From assembly GCA_000727475.1 (NCBI GenBank), contig KL647294.1, forward strand, positions 2,677,365-2,741,364: a stretch of DNA of 64,000 nt. The letters are read 5' to 3'. The DNA is from Sarcocystis neurona. Lineage: Eukaryota > Apicomplexa > Conoidasida > Eucoccidiorida > Sarcocystidae. Of this stretch, positions 46,401 to 56,080 are shown one piece after another. Within the stretch, counting starts at the first letter, position 1. Each line of letters starts with the position of its first letter. Under the pieces are notes generated by a model. It made no database searches. It saw nothing but the letters and a program-made list of their open reading frames with translations, and was not told where the DNA came from. Both the position numbers and the translations under genes were made by a program.

Positions 46401-47821
46401 GGAATAACTACAAATTCTATGCATTCGTAGATATATATATATCTATATATGGGAGAACAACTAGAAATTCTATACATATGCAGAGATATATATATAGAAT
46501 AACTAGGAAGTCTACACATACAAATATGTATATAGGAGAATAACTAAGCCGTCTGAGCTTGGACCACCGGGTCGGATTACCGTGGAAGGCACTTACATAC
46601 GGGTTTGTCGACCTCTGCTTCTTCCACGTGTATAGAGCTGAGCATTGAACTCCGTCCGACACGGGCACACGGGTGGGGTACGCGTTTCGCAAAGAAGTAT
46701 CCGCAGCTTGCAGTAATCATGCCTACGTTCCTACGCGTGTCGCAACGTATGTATGCAGGTGCCTCTATATGCGTATCTCAATCTCTGTCCACGCCGTTAA
46801 GCGTCCTACACATCTACGCGCTAAAAGCCGAAGCGCACACACAAAAGAGGCGCATGTACACAAACGGCACACCACAGAAGGGGAGAGAAACGTCTACCAC
46901 CTTGTCTATGCATGCACATTCATGCACACGTATACTACAGAAATGCCTGTGTACACACGTCCGACTTCGTACCGACTGTGTCCCTAGCTTCACCACCAAA
47001 CATATACCACTATTCCAGTCAGTTACCGTAGCTGTAGATGTACGTAGACACAGCGACAGAGAGACACGCACGCAGAGACGAGCAGCAGCAAACCAAAAGA
47101 AGTGCATGCAGCCGTTCCCTTCTTCCCCCGTCTGTCTGTGTCTCTTCCTGCGGCGCCATACGTGCAGGAGTAGCAGCAGCCGCGCCCAGAGGAGGCACCT
47201 ACGCGTGCAGAGAAGCCGCCGTTTCTCTCTCGACGGACGTCCAGAGACGTGCCGTGCCCACGCTTCGTGTCTGCACGAAGAGAAGAATTTTCTACATATA
47301 CATGTCCGTGCACCCCACCCGAGGTCTTGGTCGTCCCTCTACCTCTCGAGGGGCAATCCCCCCCCCACCACCTCTCCGGTCAAGCGTTCTCTACAGATAT
47401 ACATTTGTATATATACGTGTGTGTGTCTCTTTCTCTAGATGACACACGTCGAGGTATCATCAGCACACGGGTGCGCGGCGAAGACAGACAGTTCTACTAC
47501 AGCATGCTCTTTTTTTCTTACTCTAGATATCCATAATAAGGAAGTGCCAGCATAGTCTACCTTTCTCCGACACTCCTTTGTATGAATGTGCGTCTTCGAG
47601 TGCCAACATATTCTACGTTTCTCCACCACTTCTTTGTATGTCTGTACGTCGAGTTTGACACTGTGGACACCACCAACACACACACACACACATACTGTGC
47701 AGGGCTCACCGATGTCCGTGTATATAGCGACGTCGAACGCCGGGTAAGAGGTAGGAGGCAGGGGAGCATGTATGGTGGGCGGCACCTGCATGGTGCGCCT
47801 AATCTCTGACGAAGTTTTCAT
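37401..47821 (-). CDS. PP2C-family Ser/Thr protein phosphatase (7 exons, 362 aa)
   Basis: Metal-dependent phosphatase. Exons (descending): 47821-47710, 44353-44255, 42873-42515, 40909-40802, 40086-39958, 38703-38544, 37522-37401. All junctions agree in phase, total 1089 nt, and all introns are GT-AG. PP2C motifs in order: GGRKHQEDR (E44-D45, metal site), FFGVFDGTVG (D67-G68), DFASENVKDLVVPQL, an Ala/Ser/Asn-rich insert around residues 108-131, SSTSVTAVLADG, GDSRIAM (191-197), TIDHKPD, LQYSRAFGGKDL, VMILATDGLWD (D301) and SADNITAMTVFF (D346). The length fits a minimal catalytic PP2C. The usual DGHGG His is Thr69 here. There is no transmembrane segment and no obvious signal peptide. The subfamily resembles the apicomplexan cytosolic PP2C with DGTVGDFASE (from memory). 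Confidence 0.93.
38704..39957 (-). other. PP2C intron 5
   Basis: The intron opens with GTACGT at 39957 and ends in GCGTAG before exon 38703-38544. It includes a TG/TATA-containing stretch around 39420-39580. I see no nested gene. Confidence 0.6.
40875..40889. promoter_or_regulatory. Palindrome variant inside PP2C exon 4
   Basis: GGTGTCTGTACACCC on plus, the same variant as at 22234 in the other orientation. On the PP2C strand it encodes GVQTP after GDSRIAM. Confidence 0.35.
41780..42030. repeat. TACA-rich microsatellite with a 65-bp duplication
   Basis: Within PP2C intron 3. The segment ACACAGAGACACTCCCGT near 41896 recurs diverged near 41961 (ACACAGACACACTCCCGT), each followed by TGGACACGT-type sequence. 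TA runs surround both. Confidence 0.7.
42942..42955. promoter_or_regulatory. Palindrome copy GGTGTACATACACC
   Basis: One mismatch from the perfect element. Located in PP2C intron 2, 69 bp upstream of exon 42873-42515 on the sense strand. The flank CCACTGA matches copy 1 of the array at 1016. Confidence 0.35.
43145..43516 (+). CDS. Gln-rich coiled-coil ORF antisense in PP2C intron 2
   Basis: The frame is open from just after a TGA at 43142 to a TGA at 43514, about 123 codons. The middle reads GTEEAILQQLLQQQSPHK, then ANLDLLRLLEEKLRHD and ARLRVEQKREERESS, a plausible leucine-heptad coiled coil. There is no early ATG, so a 5' exon would be needed (possible acceptor GGGACCAG near 43200). It lies wholly within a PP2C intron on the opposite strand. 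It may be an exon of a plus-strand gene, or a chance frame through a CAG tract; the non-repetitive part is what makes it worth listing. Confidence 0.3.
   Translation, partial: SCNKSSSIHVSLPLLPRDQYLQQHQQRGTEEAILQQLLQQQSPHKPQEKKSFANLDLLRLLEEKLRHDATARLRVEQKREERESSNTRASLSAAAGGRQLIAANRTSSKKWGAHRRQDRRRRT
43844..43859. promoter_or_regulatory. Dispersed palindrome GGGTGTACGTACACCC
   Basis: Perfect copy in PP2C intron 2. Confidence 0.4.
44508..44525. promoter_or_regulatory. Palindrome copy GGTGTGTACGTACACCCC
   Basis: Core GTGTACGTACAC is intact. Located in PP2C intron 1, about 155 bp upstream of exon 44353-44255. Confidence 0.35.
45300..46600. repeat. Diverged long repeats and TA runs in PP2C intron 1
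   Basis: TA runs occur at 45655, 45695, 46240 and 46440. Three diverged copies of a roughly 200-base unit can be recognised near 46130, 46270 and 46530, each with GGAGAACAACTA-type sequence followed by a GC-rich piece and TCGACCTCTGCTGCTTC. They look like old tandem duplications. Confidence 0.55.
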
Positions 47822-47965
47822 TTTCGCCGCTGTGCGGGAAATTTGTGAATTTTTTGTCTGTCTGTTGTCTTGTTGTCTGCTTTTTCTCTCGGCTGGGCAG
47901 CACCCAGTTCCGCTATGCAGCACGCGGCCTTTTGTCTGCTCTTCTCCCGACTTTGTCAGCAAACC

Positions 47966-48990
47966 ATGACAGCCCAGGCGCCTGCTGCTCTTGCTGCTCC
48001 CGTCCTGATGCCGCGTGTCCCCCTGTGCAACGCGTCGGGTCTACCCCGCCGGAGACAACAAGCTGCTGCTGTCTGTCCCTCTCTCTCCCGCAGCCACGGC
48101 GAGGCCGCCGAAACTGCTGTCTGAGCCTCTTTTTTTAACGGCGACCCCACAACGTGGTGCTCGTGCTGCAGGGGGCCCTCTTGCCAGCCAGCTGCGCGTC
48201 CTCCTGTCTCAGTTCTCCGTGGCGCGGCCGCTTCCGCACAGCAGCAGCAGCTACGACCGTATGCAGTGTGCCCCGGCTGCTCTTCCCTGCCGTTTCTCCT
48301 CCTCCCGCGCGCCGAGGCTTCTATTGGGTCGCCGCGGCTGCAACGCCAACTTCGAGTCCTACCAGCAGCGGCAATAGCAAAGCCACCGACGAGAGCCGGA
48401 TCCGCGAGAGGAGGAGGAGCCGAGAGCGCGTGAAATTCACAGAGACACCGCAGCAATGAATGCTCATCAGGTGCTCGCGACGCACCAGCACCGGGGCAGC
48501 AGGAAGAACTACAGCGTCGACCAAGCGCACCCGCGCGTCACACCGGCAATGGGCAGCCGCCTCAGAAAACACCGTCTGCCACGTCTGCACTCTGTTGCAG
48601 CAGCTCAGGCAACCTCTGCGCTTCGGCTGTTGCTGCCCGTGAATGGTTCCTGCTGTCCCTATATACGCCACCGGCGCTCGAGGAAGACGTCGCAGCAGGA
48701 GACACCCAGCAACCGCGCCTGCTAGCACAGGCCGTTCTTTATACGGAGATCTTCGCCTCTTTGAGAAACAATACCATGCGTGCGCAAATGCACGCGCAAC
48801 GGTTGGACGGACGCGCATGCAACAGAGCAGCAGCACAGCTCGACCCTGCGACTGCTGTTCCTCCTGCACAGGAGAGACGTACGCGCAGCTCTACAAATCA
48901 GCAGAGCAACAGATGAAAGACGGGGGGAAGAAGAACTGGGACAGAATGGTGACAAAAGTGCTGTGCAAAGCAGCAGACATTCCTCTTTGA
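47966..48990 (+). CDS. Unrecognised gene divergent from PP2C (exons partly resolved)
   Basis: The 3' end is best defined. One exon (start possibly 48471, after CTCATCAG) reads AREWFLLSLYTPPALEED, then LLAQAVLYTEIFASLRNN, and stops at a GTGCGC donor after 48779. The last exon, 48872-48990, follows CCTCCTGCACAG and reads ETYAQLYKSAEQQMKDGG, ending KVLCKAADIPL-stop. The phase-1 join gives NNTMRETYAQLYKSAEQQ. Upstream, a frame with AGDNKLLLSVPLSPAATA (48036 onward) may be an earlier exon, and ATG 47966 (MTAQAPAALAAPVLMP) a possible start. That start is 144 bp from the PP2C start and points the other way. No family is recognised. The 5' half of the model is tentative. Confidence 0.45.
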
Positions 48991-49729
48991 ACGCGGGAAA
49001 GGCGAAGCAGGAGAAATCATGCCCCCCGACTGCATGCAGAGGACTCCCGAAGGCTGAACTAGCGACAAGAAGAAAAGCAGAGGACAGGAGAAACGGTACG
49101 AAGAAAAAAGAAATCAGTTCAAATTCACCGCCGCCAACAACTGCGAGAAATCAGACAGGAGATGCACCTCTTCAAAAAAAAGTAGAGGAGCAAGAGAGAG
49201 CGTGCGGACTGGTCTGTAGGCACGACACAGCAGCGGCTTGGAAATGCGGACGCCGCGGCAGCGCTTTCTGGCACGACCACGACGAGGTACTAAAAAGACG
49301 TCGTAGCAAAACTCTCTCCACACAGAAAGTGGTAGGAAACCGTACGACCAACCGGCTATGCAGCAGCAAGTGAGTGGCCCGCTGGCGGTGCAGCACCAGC
49401 AGCAACGAACGAACACCCCACAAGAGGTTCACAACACCCTGCAGCTTGTGCCTCCTCCGCCTGCTGACGTTTGAGCACACGAAACTGCTGCCGTCAATCC
49501 GATTCCACAAAAGGGACGCTGATATGAGGGAGAATACTCCACAGAAGAACAGCGGACTTGTGAATGAAGAAGAAATCTGTCTTCGAACTAGGCTAGAAGA
49601 CGAGAAAAAACGCGTTTAAAAAGGCGGAGAGGCCCGTTCCCTGATGCAAACGACGACGTGCTGCCGCTGCTGCTGAACAAACAACTGCTGCTGCATGAGC
49701 ATTACACAAAGACGAGAAAAACCGCGTAC

Positions 49730-49814
49730 AGAGAAGCTATTGGGTATAGCATTTGCTGTTGCTCTTCGTCCTCCGCCTGCAGCCGAAGGTTCTCTTGACT
49801 GCAACGGGCAGCGT
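49730..49814 (-). other. Candidate coiled-coil exon
   Basis: After an acceptor TGTGTGCTTGCAG, 27 codons read ARCSQENLRLQAEDEEQQQM and on to a GTACGC donor. It is balanced and coiled-coil-like, but neighbouring exons could not be joined, so the parent gene is unknown. Confidence 0.3.
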
Positions 49815-50299
49815 CTGCAAGCACACACAACAAAAGAGTCATCTTCCAAGCCTTTAAAAGCAGCAGCAGCAGCAAACTTGCGCCCGCCACCTGAGCAGGA
49901 TATCCACATGTTGCAACCGTTGGGCCCGTCCCTGTCGCCGGCGTCCCACCGGAGAAGCAGCACGCCAACAACAGCACGCCGCACTCACACTGGTGTCGCT
50001 ACACCCGGTCAGCAGGAAACGCGAGTGTGACACTTCATGCATGCGCTCGAAGTGCACTGCACCGGGCCGTGCCGCTACTCCTACCGAGCGGGACCAGCGC
50101 TGCTGCAGCGTAACTCCGGGGCTGCTCTTGATGCTGCTCCTGGTCCCTTCCTGCCTGACATCGCTACGCTTCTCTTCGTCGCCGCATCCTCCCGGCCCTG
50201 TTCGTGCACCTCGTTGTTCTTCCGTATCTTTCCGCTTGTCTAATACTCAGGACGTAACTGCTGCTGTCGCTACGGCTCCTGCATGAAGGTACGCGGACG

Positions 50300-53200
50300 C
50301 CCTACACCTGTAGACGGCACCCAAGTACCTGTGTAGAAGCACTATACTTGTGCAGTCCCGCGTCCTATATTGGATGTGTGTGGCGCTGCTTCATCGAAAA
50401 GTTCACTCCAAGTTAACTAGCTGTAGCCCAAAGGTCTCGCAGCACCAGAATAAAGCGCACAAGCGACCACTCAAGACACTCTTACAGAGAACAGCTGCTG
50501 CTCGTGAGGACTTTTCTACGCAACTGCTGCTCATGATGACTTTTCTACCTCATCTATCAAAGGAGAAAAGAAAACAACACTCAAGCCTGGCCTCAGGAAA
50601 GCCACAAACTCCACAGGTACTCGACACTCTGTACACCTTTCCCACAACAGACCTCATGTTCCCGCGTACACCACTCGTACGAGCAGCATCCTACCACAAA
50701 GGACACCAGTGCTTCACGACTGTTACAACTCAACTGCTACGACGTCCGTCGTGGTGGTGGTGCTGCTGCTGCGTATGCTGCTGTTCTGTCTGTGGCTGCG
50801 GCTGGCTGCGTCTTCCAGATTAACTACTGCACAACGCGCGCGTCGTGTTGAGTATGCAGCTGCAACGACGTGTAACCTCGCACTATAGCTGACTCTGTTG
50901 CTGCGTCTAGTATTTCCCGTGGTGTTCGGCTCTGTTGGCCTTCCCTTGCTGGTGAGGTTGCTTTGCTAGTCGATTTCTACACCGTGTCCTCTTGTCAGCT
51001 ACCACCCCTGCTGCGACTTCGTACGAAATCACGCCTTACACACACACACACACACGCATGCTTGGAGACGGCGGCCTGTGGGATATGCAGGTGTCACCAG
51101 CGGTTAGCAGCAGCCTCTGAAACAGCAGCGCTCCTGTAGCTTCGCGTAACAACTACATAGTGAGGCACGCAGCTCACAGCAGAACCACCCCACGTACCGG
51201 CGTACCGCAGAGGCTCCTCATACATATATGCAGGTTTAGGCACAAATGCAGTAACACTCCTTAGTAATACACACACACCCGTGCGCATGTACACACGAAG
51301 ACATACATCTTAACAGCTAAAGATACATGCTCGAACACGTGCGCGACGTACCTTACGTTGTGTGTGACATACGGAGTGTATAGGTTTTCGCCTGTGAACA
51401 CATAGCCATCTGGTGTCCTAGGCGCTCTCTACGAGCAGTGCTGCAGTACTCACCATGCCCATCAGAAGTGTCTCACAGGCAGACGCAGATACCACTTTGA
51501 AACTAACTGTGAAAAACATAGAATGCATCGGGACAAGGAGAAGTTAAGTCAGCGAGGCACGCAGTTATCCATATGTACGTACTCGAGGCTCAGAGTAGTG
51601 TGCAGTGACTGCGTGGGATTCTGGAGCTGTGTAACAACAACAGTACAAAAGTCAGTCCCACAACTTGTGCGTCTACGTGCGTCTTACTGCGCCGGTGCGT
51701 ACACACACAGAGATGGGAAGACACCGTCTAGAAAGGCATACAGGCACAGAGTACTTACGGAGGGCAGAGGGGCCCACTGTGGGAGGGCAGTGCAGAGAAG
51801 GAAGGAATCAGCTGTACAGAGGAAATGCCTTTAGCCAGTAGCAGAAGTTGAACGCGAAGAAACGGGAGAACGCTGTTGCACAAGAGGTACGGTGAGAGGG
51901 AGCTTTCCGGGTGTATATACACGTGAATGTGCATATACACCTGAATGTCCATAGTAGTTACGCATAGGATCACAGTAGTGACTAAGTAGGCAGAGCTCTG
52001 AATTCCGCGCGCGACGGTGAAACTTCCACCGGGGGAAAACAACGTACAGGCGCATTATCAAAGAAGAGTGTCACGACTATTCACTGTCGGAAAAAAAAAA
52101 CGAAGAAAGCACATTAACACGGTACACATTATCTACGAGTGGCCTCCACGCCGCGCACGCGCTGCTGCTGGGGTGTGCGTACACCGTGGAAACACGAGGT
52201 GTCGAGCAGGGGCTCCAGGGAGAAGCCACAGCAGAGAAGGAATGATGGAAAACAACGGACGATGTACTAAACACACAGGAAGTGCGAACTGTTACGGCGT
52301 ACATGCCGTTGCAAGGGGTGCGACCATTACGTGGCGACAGGAGCAACGCGAACACCGCACCGTACACTGGGAAAGACAATGTGCAGCGGCCACAGGAGCA
52401 CGGGGGTAGCTGCAAGGGCAGCAGCGTCAGCAGACAAGAGCCACGGAAGGTACATGACGAAGACCGAATCGCGTAGTGCACTTTTCTGTGTGATGGCGGC
52501 ACACCTCTAGGAAAGACGGAAAAAGGATCCCTTCTTCCTTTCGCTTCTTCTTCCCTTCACCGTAATGGCTACGCGGCGGGCGCGGCGCACCAGCAGTCGT
52601 CGAACGAGAAGAAAGGAGGAGGAGGGACGCGGCAAGGACCGGGCGGGCGCGCGGGTAGTGACAGGAAATTGAAGTACTGAGGAGATGCTGCTGCAGCAGT
52701 AGTTCAGGTGGCTGCGGCGGCAGGAGCACTACGTAGTAGCCTCAGAAAAAAAAAGGTGCTACTCTGGGGCAGCGGGGATTGTAAGTTTGTAGCCAACGAC
52801 GTAATGCAGCAGAGCACTTTTTCTGCAGAGCAGCGAAGATTATGACGGTGACACCGCCAGTGCCGTAGCGGCGACAGCCCAACCCACAGCAGCAGCAGCA
52901 GTAGCACAGCGAGCAATAGCAGCAGCAGCAGCCGTCACACGGCAGCAGAGCACCGCATCTACAAGCGGCGTGACAACGGAAAGCACGCGGGGCCGTTGCA
53001 GACTAGAAGACAGAAAAGTGGCTGAGCCTTTCTGAAAGGAGAGTGAAACCAATTTCGCCACTCCGTTGACAACACGCACGCACCTATTACCAACGCAGGG
53101 GGAAAAGAAAAGAAAAGAGTCGGCGACGCGCCGGAACAGAATTGGAAAGAGGGAAGTACGACAGGAGAGAGCACAGCTTAGCCGCTACGAGGATTCAGCG

Positions 53201-55734
53201 AGAGTAGAACGGGAGAGCGGAGAGAGCAGCACGGAGGAGAGCTTGCGCAGCGGCTCAGTACGACAGCAGCAGCAGCCGTACGGCACCCCAGAACAACAGT
53301 CACCACAGCACCGAAGAAGTAGAACCTTGGGGTGCGGCAACGACGGAGGAAGAGCAGCGAGCGGGCGGCTACCGCTGCAGCAGCGTAGACTGCTAGTATA
53401 CGGAGGAGGAAAAGGAGCAGCACCAAGGGCAACAGCAGTACGGGCCAACGTAGCAAACAACACACGCACTACGCCTTCACGTGCGCGCGGAACTGCTGCT
53501 ACAACAACAGCGGGTCGTAGTGGAACGGTGTACCATCAGCAGTGGGACAGCTGCACCACGCATGGCTGCAGCGCCGCTTGCGGCTAGGAGAGTGGGTCGA
53601 AGCAACGCGACGGAGGCGGAGTGTCAGCAGAACCCGTGCTGAGTGTGGATCGGCAGCAGAAACCGCGGTGCTTTACTGCAGTTGAGGCGTTCCGGTGTGG
53701 GTCAGAAACGCAGGTAGGAGCTCTGCGTGAAAAAGAGAGAGCTGAGGACGCTGAACAGCTCCAACACGACACGCCTTGGCGCCGAGTAGCAGAAGCGACG
53801 ACAAATCAGCAGCACATCCTGCCAACACAGCAGCACCAGCACATCCTGCCAACGGAGAAGGGAAGCGCAGCAGCGAGCGCTTGCCACAGTCGCGAACGAC
53901 GGTGTATCACAATGTATACTACTAGTCTGCAGAGGTGGTTCCTTCCATTGCTTCCTGTCGCCAAGCGGGTGGCAATCCCCGAAGGTGGTTGTGGCTGGAT
54001 GATGCAGGGGACTTACTACTGTTGTAGACTGGAACAGTCACGCCCAGCAGCCGCAACACCACCACCACCACCTTGGGAACACCAGCGAAACAACCGGATC
54101 GGGGCAGTAACACATGGACAAGACCGCACCGGCAACGCGTGAGCGTACGCGGCAGCGCAAACAGCAACAGCAACAGTTGGGGGGTTGCTTGCCGAGCACC
54201 ACGCGCCACTTGTTGCGGTGGCAACAGGATCGGCGCAACTGCAGAAGAGAAGAACCAATACGGTGGAAGCAGCTGCGGAAGAGTGCCGTAACAAGGGATC
54301 GCCGAACGCGGGAGGCGAAGCAGCTGGACCGCCAGCGCCTCCCCAACACCAACAAAGTACAGCATTTGCGTACTCCACGGTACCAACAGCACAGCCGCTG
54401 CTGACGCTGCTGATACTACCAGGCGGCTGAAAAACAATGTTGTACATCTGTACCCGTAGCACGAAGGGAAGCACCTGCAACATTTCCACCTACCGTCGCC
54501 GACGAAGGTTGGCTTCGGTGACACGGAGTACCAAGATGCGACGAAATATGGAGCAGCAGCAGCTTCGCTCTCGTGTTTCCACCAGAAGAGGATGCAACTG
54601 GGCCACACCGGGACCCAAGAGGCATCGAAATGTTCTGCGCTGGTGCTCGTCCTGCCTTGGCGGGCAGTGGTGGCTCGTTTGTGCGGCTTCGGGTTTTCCT
54701 GGCAGTATTAAGGGCCTCAAGGCCGTTCCCCGGCAGCGGACATTATCAGCTCAAAATACACACTGCTCGATATCTGAGGCGAGTCCTACACACCAGCACT
54801 CACTCTCGTAAACGTGTCACGCTCTCTGCTCTTCCAAAATACAGGCACTCATCTGTGGTCGCCACCTCTGTGTGACAGGGCAGGTTCGACTTTTTCGTTA
54901 GCGACACGCCGGTCTACTACTTGGCGTGGGTGGCCACGCGTGATGCGCACGGGCACGCCTAAATCCGCCGCTCTGATACTGAACGTGAGGGGAGACACAC
55001 ACACACACACGCGTAGTTCAGGACGTATTTATAACAGCGCGTCGGCGGCGCAGTGCTTCGTGTGTTGCATCATGGTACTTCTTACAGTAGTAGTGGGCAG
55101 CCGAAGACGCACGTGGCGCTGCCTCGCAGCACGCACACCGTGGCTGTTTTTGCGTACTTGTAAGAGGATGCAGCGTGAAGGTGGAACACACAGAGACACA
55201 AACAAACACAAGCGTGGATATCCGCAGCAGGTAACTACATGTGGAAGGAATCCGCGTAGCCGTGGCGCCGGACAACAGTATGCACGCAGATACACCAGAT
55301 ATCTTTCAATGCAGAGTCCAGAAGGCGGGCCACTCAAAACACGCTAGTGCTCCCACGAAGGTCCTATGGAGTAACGCGACATGGACAAACAGCGGGCGTC
55401 CACTCGCATCAGGTGTAGGCGCGCACCACGTAGTATACGCTATACTATCTGCAGCCGACGAAAATGCACCACTGGCACGAAGATGCAGTAGCACGGTATG
55501 CCGCTGCGCATGGAACGCCGCAGAGCACAACCCCCTGCAAGGGAAGTTGCAGGGGCTATGTCGCACAATGGGTACCACCTGGAAGGGGCGCGCCGCATGT
55601 TGGAGGTAGATGAACAACTTGTCTTCGACCCAGGAGGGACCGAACACGGAATCTGCGGATAGGTGGCAGATGCACAGTATCTTCCTCAGAAGCTGGCGGC
55701 AAAGGTGAATCGACCACTGAACCGCAGACCCTGG
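50300..55734. other. No gene recognised
   Basis: Includes plus-strand frames at 53066-53587 and 53621-54142 (Arg/Gln/Thr-rich) and CAG-type tracts at 52880-52960, but no conserved motif and no consistent splice chain. A palindrome copy lies at 52171-52185. Confidence 0.35.
52171..52185. promoter_or_regulatory. Palindrome copy GGGTGTGCGTACACC
   Basis: One mismatch in the left arm. In gene-free sequence. Confidence 0.3.
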
Positions 55735-56080
55735 CGGCAAAGATGGTTCTATTACCAGACAGCAGACACTAAATCACCGTAAGCAAAAGACAGGCCGGCG
55801 CCGGATGGCCCCTACGGAACCTCTTCCTGTAGGTATATGCAGTCCACTTGCAAAGATGAGTCTATTACGAGACGGCAGACACTACATCACCGTAAGCAGA
55901 AGACAGGCCGGCGCAGGATGGCCCTACGGAACCTCTTCCTGTAGGTATATGCAGTCCACTTGCAAAGATGAGTCGGAGACGGCAGACACTAAATCACCGT
56001 CAGCAATAGGCAGGCCGACGCAGGATGGCCCCTCTAAAACCTCTTGTGTAGGCATATGCAGTCCCCTCACAGCTCCTGCC
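55735..56080. repeat. ~110-bp minisatellite, nearly three copies
   Basis: The landmark CAGACACTAAATCACCGT occurs at 55764, 55876 (one change) and 55983. Each copy continues with AGACAGGCCGGCGCAGGATG-like sequence and GGTATATGCAGTCC. Periods are 112 and 107. Confidence 0.9.

Noticed and set aside
53066..54142. Two adjacent 173-codon plus-strand frames
   Set aside because: Arg/Thr/Gln-rich through triplet tracts, no family, no convincing splice chain between them.
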